Assembly (NCBI GenBank): GCA_020027805.1
Contig: JAHKKQ010000007.1
Coordinates: 1 to 26,913 of the forward strand
DNA from: Candidatus Dadabacteria bacterium
GTDB lineage: Bacteria > Desulfobacterota_D > UBA1144 > Nemesobacterales > UBA2774
Length of the DNA: 26,913 nt
Direction of reading: 5' to 3'
Part shown: piece after piece, positions 23,344-26,913 of the stretch
Layout: each line of letters opens with the position of its first letter
Numbering within the stretch: the stretch's first letter is position 1
Program-made: the position numbers and the translations under genes
Notes under the pieces: generated by a model
What the model was told of the DNA's origin: nothing
The model's database searches: none
The model's input: only the letters and a program-made list of their open reading frames with translations

Positions 23344-25071
23344 ATGGAGAAGTATGAAACACATACGCACGACGTCATCGTTATAGGCGCCGGGGGCGCG
23401 GGTCTCCGGGCGGCGATAGAGGCATCGGCCGAGGGGGCTTCCGTCGGGCTCGTCTGCAAGTCGCTCCTAGGCAAGGCACACACGGTCATGGCCGAGGGGG
23501 GCGTCGCAGCGGCGCTCGCGAACGTCGACACGAAAGACGACTGGAAGGTCCACTTCCACGACACGATGCACGGCGGGAAGATGCTGAATAACTGGCGCAT
23601 GGCGGAGCTCCACGCACAGGAGGCTCCCGACCGCGTAAAGGAGCTCGAGCACTGGGGCGCTCTCTTCGACAGGACGAAGGACGGAAAGATAATGCAGAGG
23701 GCCTTCGGCGGCCACACGTGGAAACGGCTCGCGCACGTGGGCGACAGGACCGGGCTCGAGATGATACGCACGCTTCAGGACAAGGGCATACACTCCGGAA
23801 TGGACGTGTACATGGAATGCACTATTACTCATCTGATAAAGGACGGCGAAAGGATATCCGGGGCCTTCGGCTACTGGAGGGAGAGCGGCAGGTTCGTGCT
23901 CTTCAAAACCAAGGCCGTGATAATCGCCACCGGGGGAATAGGAAAAGCTTACAAGGTTACATCCAATTCGTGGGAATACACGGGAGACGGACAGGCCCTT
24001 GCCTACGAAGCCGGGGCGGATTTGATCGATATGGAGTTCGTACAGTTCCACCCGACCGGCATGGTCTGGCCCCCGAGCGTAAGAGGCATCCTTGTCACCG
24101 AGGCCGTCAGGGGCGAGGGCGGGCTTCTCACGAACAGGAACGGCGAGAGGTTCATGGAAAAATACGACCCCGAGAGGATGGAGCTATCGACGAGAGACGT
24201 CGTCGCCAGGTCGATCTACACGGAGGTCATGGAGGGACGCGGATCGCCCCACGGCGGGGCTTACCTCGACATCTCGCACCGGGGAGCCGAGTACGTTAAG
24301 AAGAAACTCCCGAGCATGTATCATCAATTCATGGAGTTCGCGGAGATAGATATAACTAAAGAACCCATGGAAGTATTCCCGACCACTCACTACATGATGG
24401 GCGGGGTCCGTGTCGATGCGGACACAGCGGGGAGCACGGTGCCGGGTCTTTTCGCCGCGGGAGAAGCCGCCGGCGGCATGCACGGGGCCAACCGGCTCGG
24501 AGGCAACTCCCTTTCGGACCTCCTGGTCTTCGGGAGGAGGGCCGGTCTCGGCGCCGCGCAATACGCAAACGAGCTCAGGGACAACACCCTGAAAATAGAC
24601 GACGTCGAGCTCGAGAAGGCCGCTCACGAGATGACCCGCCCGTTCGAGAACGCGGAGGGCGAGAACCCGTACACGGTGCACCAGGCGCTGCAGGATGCGA
24701 TGGGCGCATACATAGGCGTATTCCGCACCAAGGAGAAGATCTCGGACGGAATCGAAGAGATACAGGTGCTGAAAGACAGGGCCTCTCAGCTGAGGATAGA
24801 AGGCTCGCGCATGTTCAATCCCGGGTGGCACCTGTGCAAGGATCTGAAATCGATGCTCATCGTTTCGGAAGCCATAGCGAGGTGCGCGCTCCAGAGGGAA
24901 GAGAGCAGGGGGGCCCACAGCAGGGTGGATTTCCCTAAATACGACAATGAAAAATGGGGTAATGTGAATTCGGTAATCTCGAAAGATAACGGGGCCATGA
25001 AATTAGGCACGTCCCCGCTGCCTCAGATGCCCGAGGAGCTGAGAAAGATCGTAGAGGGAGGTCATAAATAA
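23344..25071 (+). CDS. sdhA: Succinate dehydrogenase flavoprotein subunit
   Basis: A 575-residue FAD-binding subunit that oxidises succinate to fumarate at the membrane. Seen: dinucleotide fold VIVIGAGGAGLRAA at 11-24, AHTVMAEGGVAAA with His46, the expected covalent FAD site, QFHPTGM, the active-site VRGEGG, HYMMGGV (substrate His) and the capping-domain sequence GGMHGANRLGGNSLSDLLVFG. The covalent His argues for a succinate oxidase or fumarate reductase rather than soluble L-aspartate oxidase. Direction in the cell depends on the quinone. ATG 23344 immediately follows the sdhC stop, and sdhB begins immediately after its stop. Confidence 0.96.
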   Translation: MEKYETHTHDVIVIGAGGAGLRAAIEASAEGASVGLVCKSLLGKAHTVMAEGGVAAALANVDTKDDWKVHFHDTMHGGKMLNNWRMAELHAQEAPDRVKELEHWGALFDRTKDGKIMQRAFGGHTWKRLAHVGDRTGLEMIRTLQDKGIHSGMDVYMECTITHLIKDGERISGAFGYWRESGRFVLFKTKAVIIATGGIGKAYKVTSNSWEYTGDGQALAYEAGADLIDMEFVQFHPTGMVWPPSVRGILVTEAVRGEGGLLTNRNGERFMEKYDPERMELSTRDVVARSIYTEVMEGRGSPHGGAYLDISHRGAEYVKKKLPSMYHQFMEFAEIDITKEPMEVFPTTHYMMGGVRVDADTAGSTVPGLFAAGEAAGGMHGANRLGGNSLSDLLVFGRRAGLGAAQYANELRDNTLKIDDVELEKAAHEMTRPFENAEGENPYTVHQALQDAMGAYIGVFRTKEKISDGIEEIQVLKDRASQLRIEGSRMFNPGWHLCKDLKSMLIVSEAIARCALQREESRGAHSRVDFPKYDNEKWGNVNSVISKDNGAMKLGTSPLPQMPEELRKIVEGGHK

Positions 25072-25812
25072 ATGGCTGTCGTGAAAATGCGCGTGTACAG
25101 GGGAGACTCGAACGGGGGCGCGGAGAAGGAATACGAAGTACCTCTCGAAGAGGGAATGGTCGTCCTTGACGCCATCCATTTCATACAGGCGAATTACGAC
25201 GGGGACCTGGCCGTGAGGTGGAACTGCAAGGCCGCCAAATGCGGCTCATGCAGCGCGGAAATAAACGGCATGCCGAAGCTCACCTGCAAGACCAGGCTCG
25301 ATACGCTCCCCCTCGACAAGCCCGTAACCGTATACCCCGTCAAAACGTTCCCGATAATCAAGGACCTCGTCACGGACGTCTCGTGGAACTACATGGTCAG
25401 AAAAATGATACCCCCGTTTACTCCGGCGAGGGACATGAAACGGGTGATGTATCAGGAAGACGTCGAGAGGTGCCAGGAGTTCAGGAAGTGCATCGAGTGC
25501 TTCCTCTGCCAGGACGTCTGCCACATACTCAGGAACCACGACAAGAAGAACGAATTTTTCGGCCCGCGCATGTTTATCAAGATCGCCGAGCTCGAGATGC
25601 ACCCCCTCGATACGCTCGACCGCAAGGAGTTCCTGAGGAGCCAGGCCGGCCTGGGGTACTGCAATATCACGAAATGCTGTACTGAAGTGTGCCCGGAGCA
25701 CATACATATAACCGATAATGCCATCATCCCCTTGAAGGAAAGGGTCGCCGATACGTACTTCGATCCGCTCCAGTGGCTGCTCGACAAATTCAAGGGAAGC
25801 CCCAATCAGTAA
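25072..25812 (+). CDS. sdhB: Succinate dehydrogenase iron-sulfur subunit
   Basis: A 246-residue subunit carrying electrons from the flavin to the membrane. The plant-type [2Fe-2S] ligands are C52, C57, C60 and C72. A second motif CIECFLCQDVCH gives C140, C143, C146 and C150 for [4Fe-4S]/[3Fe-4S] clusters, with His where Pro usually follows the last Cys. The third group, CNITKCCTEVCP, gives C197, C202 or C203 and C207. The pattern fits mycobacterial-Sdh1-like SdhB. GGGAGGT ahead of ATG 25072 lies within the end of sdhA. The sucC gene follows after 27 bases. Confidence 0.96.
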   Translation: MAVVKMRVYRGDSNGGAEKEYEVPLEEGMVVLDAIHFIQANYDGDLAVRWNCKAAKCGSCSAEINGMPKLTCKTRLDTLPLDKPVTVYPVKTFPIIKDLVTDVSWNYMVRKMIPPFTPARDMKRVMYQEDVERCQEFRKCIECFLCQDVCHILRNHDKKNEFFGPRMFIKIAELEMHPLDTLDRKEFLRSQAGLGYCNITKCCTEVCPEHIHITDNAIIPLKERVADTYFDPLQWLLDKFKGSPNQ

Positions 25813-25839
25813 TCACGGTTTCTCCGAGGAGGATGTAAA

Positions 25840-26913
25840 TTGAATATCCATGAGTATCAGGCCAAGGAGCTTCTTTCACAGTACGGAGTTGCCGCGCCCA
25901 CGGGCAAGGTCGCGTTCCGGGAGGACGAAGCGCACCAGATTGCGAAAGACCTCAATGTGGAAAGGTTCGTGGTAAAGGCTCAGATACATGCGGGCGGCAG
26001 GGGGAAGGGGGGCGGCGTCAAGCTCGCCACCACGCTCGATGAAGTCAAGCGCATAGCTTCCGAGATACTGGGCATGATACTGGTGACACACCAGACAGGG
26101 CCCGAGGGGAAGCTCGTACAGAAGGTACTCGTCGAGGAGGCCTCGGAGATAGAGAAGGAACTCTACCTCGGAATGGTTATCGACAGGTCGAGGGAGCAGA
26201 TTGTCATAATGGCGAGCCGCGAAGGCGGCATGGATATAGAAGAAGTAGCAAGGAAGCACCCCGCAAAAATAACCAGGGAATACGTCAACCCCACGGTCGG
26301 ACTGCTCCCCTATCAGTGCAGGAAAATAGCCTATTTCCTCGGTCTCGAGGGCAAGACCGTAAACAAGGCGGTGAAGTTCATATCGGGTCTCTACGAGCTC
26401 TTCACAGAGAAGGACTGCTCGCTTGCCGAGATCAACCCCCTGATCCTTACAAAGAGCGGGGACGTGCTCGCGCTCGACGCGAAGATGAACTTCGACGATA
26501 ACGCGCTCTTCAGACACCCGGATATAGAAAAACTCCACGACCCGTCCGAAGAGGATCCGACCGAGCTCGAAGCCAAGAAATGGGGCATAAGCTACGTGAA
26601 GCTCGACGGCAACATCGGCTGCCTCGTAAACGGGGCGGGCCTCGCGATGTCGACAATGGATATAATCAAGCACCACGGCGGGGAGCCCGCGAACTTCCTC
26701 GACGTCGGCGGGGGGGCTAATACGGAGCAGGTAACGCAGGCATTCAAGATGATACTGAGCGACCCCAACGTGAAGGCAATTTTCGTAAATATATTCGGCG
26801 GCATTATGAAATGCGACACCATAGCCGAAGGAATCATAACCGCCGCTAAAGATGTGGGCATCAACGTGCCTCTCGTCGTCAGGCTCGAAGGCACGAACGT
26901 AGAGCTCGGAAGA
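25840..26913 (+). CDS. sucC: Succinyl-CoA synthetase beta subunit (3' end cut by window)
   Basis: The first 358 residues are visible; family length is near 390, so only about 30 residues are missing. The enzyme couples succinyl-CoA and succinate with ADP or GDP phosphorylation. Seen: N-terminal MNIHEYQAKELL, ATP-grasp loop KAQIHAGGRGKGGGVK near 46-61, SLAEINPL and the C-terminal CoA-ligase domain with GNIGCLVNGAGLAM and NFLDVGGGA. The start is TTG at 25840 with GAGGAGG 7 bases upstream; the ATG at 25833 is followed at once by a stop. It sits 27 bases after sdhB and is probably co-transcribed, with sucD expected next. Confidence 0.96.
   Translation, partial: MNIHEYQAKELLSQYGVAAPTGKVAFREDEAHQIAKDLNVERFVVKAQIHAGGRGKGGGVKLATTLDEVKRIASEILGMILVTHQTGPEGKLVQKVLVEEASEIEKELYLGMVIDRSREQIVIMASREGGMDIEEVARKHPAKITREYVNPTVGLLPYQCRKIAYFLGLEGKTVNKAVKFISGLYELFTEKDCSLAEINPLILTKSGDVLALDAKMNFDDNALFRHPDIEKLHDPSEEDPTELEAKKWGISYVKLDGNIGCLVNGAGLAMSTMDIIKHHGGEPANFLDVGGGANTEQVTQAFKMILSDPNVKAIFVNIFGGIMKCDTIAEGIITAAKDVGINVPLVVRLEGTNVELGR

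Noticed and set aside
25876..26676. 266-codon minus-strand open frame opposite sucC
   Set aside because: The plus-strand frame from TTG 25840 encodes an unmistakable succinyl-CoA synthetase beta subunit across the whole interval.

Overview
The window is ordinary bacterial chromosome with dense, mostly co-directional genes. I see no tRNA or rRNA gene, CRISPR array, transposon or integrase. The proteins point to a Gram-negative, respiring, free-living bacterium: a lipoprotein-dependent peptide importer, a membrane NfeD/slipin pair, a type II fatty acid synthase cluster and a TCA-cycle cluster with a membrane succinate dehydrogenase. Base composition is GC-rich by eye, yet arginine is very often AGG and isoleucine very often ATA. 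Several genes start with TTG. This fits a deep-branching, largely uncultured lineage (Desulfobacterota or Dadabacteria-like are guesses), but I cannot assign a taxon without a search.

Layout. (1) 1-1981, minus strand: a MoxR/magnesium-chelatase-I-like AAA+ ATPase, then the N-terminal part of its probable VWA-domain partner, which runs off the left edge. (2) 1982-2414: a divergent regulatory region with TGTAAA/TTTACA dyads, then a small zf-HC2 protein and a coiled-coil/membrane/SH3b protein on the plus strand. (3) 4196-4867, minus strand: a YfgM-like TPR membrane protein whose promoter suggests a leaderless mRNA. (4) 5005-8940: NfeD-type membrane serine protease, slipin (SPFH) and a peptide-binding lipoprotein. 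(5) 9087-13077: the rest of the oligopeptide ABC importer (two permeases, two ATPases). (6) 13174-17105: DUF177 (YceD), rpmF, fabD, fabG, acpP, fabF. (7) 17332-26913: acnA, icd, mdh, sdhC, sdhA, sdhB and the start of sucC, cut by the right edge.

How the genes work together. NfeD and slipin form a known membrane protease/scaffold pair; here they sit directly before a peptide importer. The fatty acid block supplies malonyl-ACP loading, elongation and ketoreduction, and is joined to ribosomal protein L32 and YceD in a classic linkage, but plsX and fabH are missing from their usual place. The last block encodes aconitase, NADP-type isocitrate dehydrogenase, malate dehydrogenase, succinate dehydrogenase and succinyl-CoA synthetase beta. 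That is much of the TCA cycle on one strand, probably in several transcription units because good promoters precede acnA, icd and sdhC.

I found no clearly new multi-gene system. The points most worth a second look are the Cys/His-rich membrane anchor of the succinate dehydrogenase (a mycobacterial Sdh1-like complex), the TGTAAA dyads in the ATPase/zf-HC2 divergent region, the unclassified coiled-coil/SH3b protein, and hairpin/promoter overlaps in the TCA cluster.
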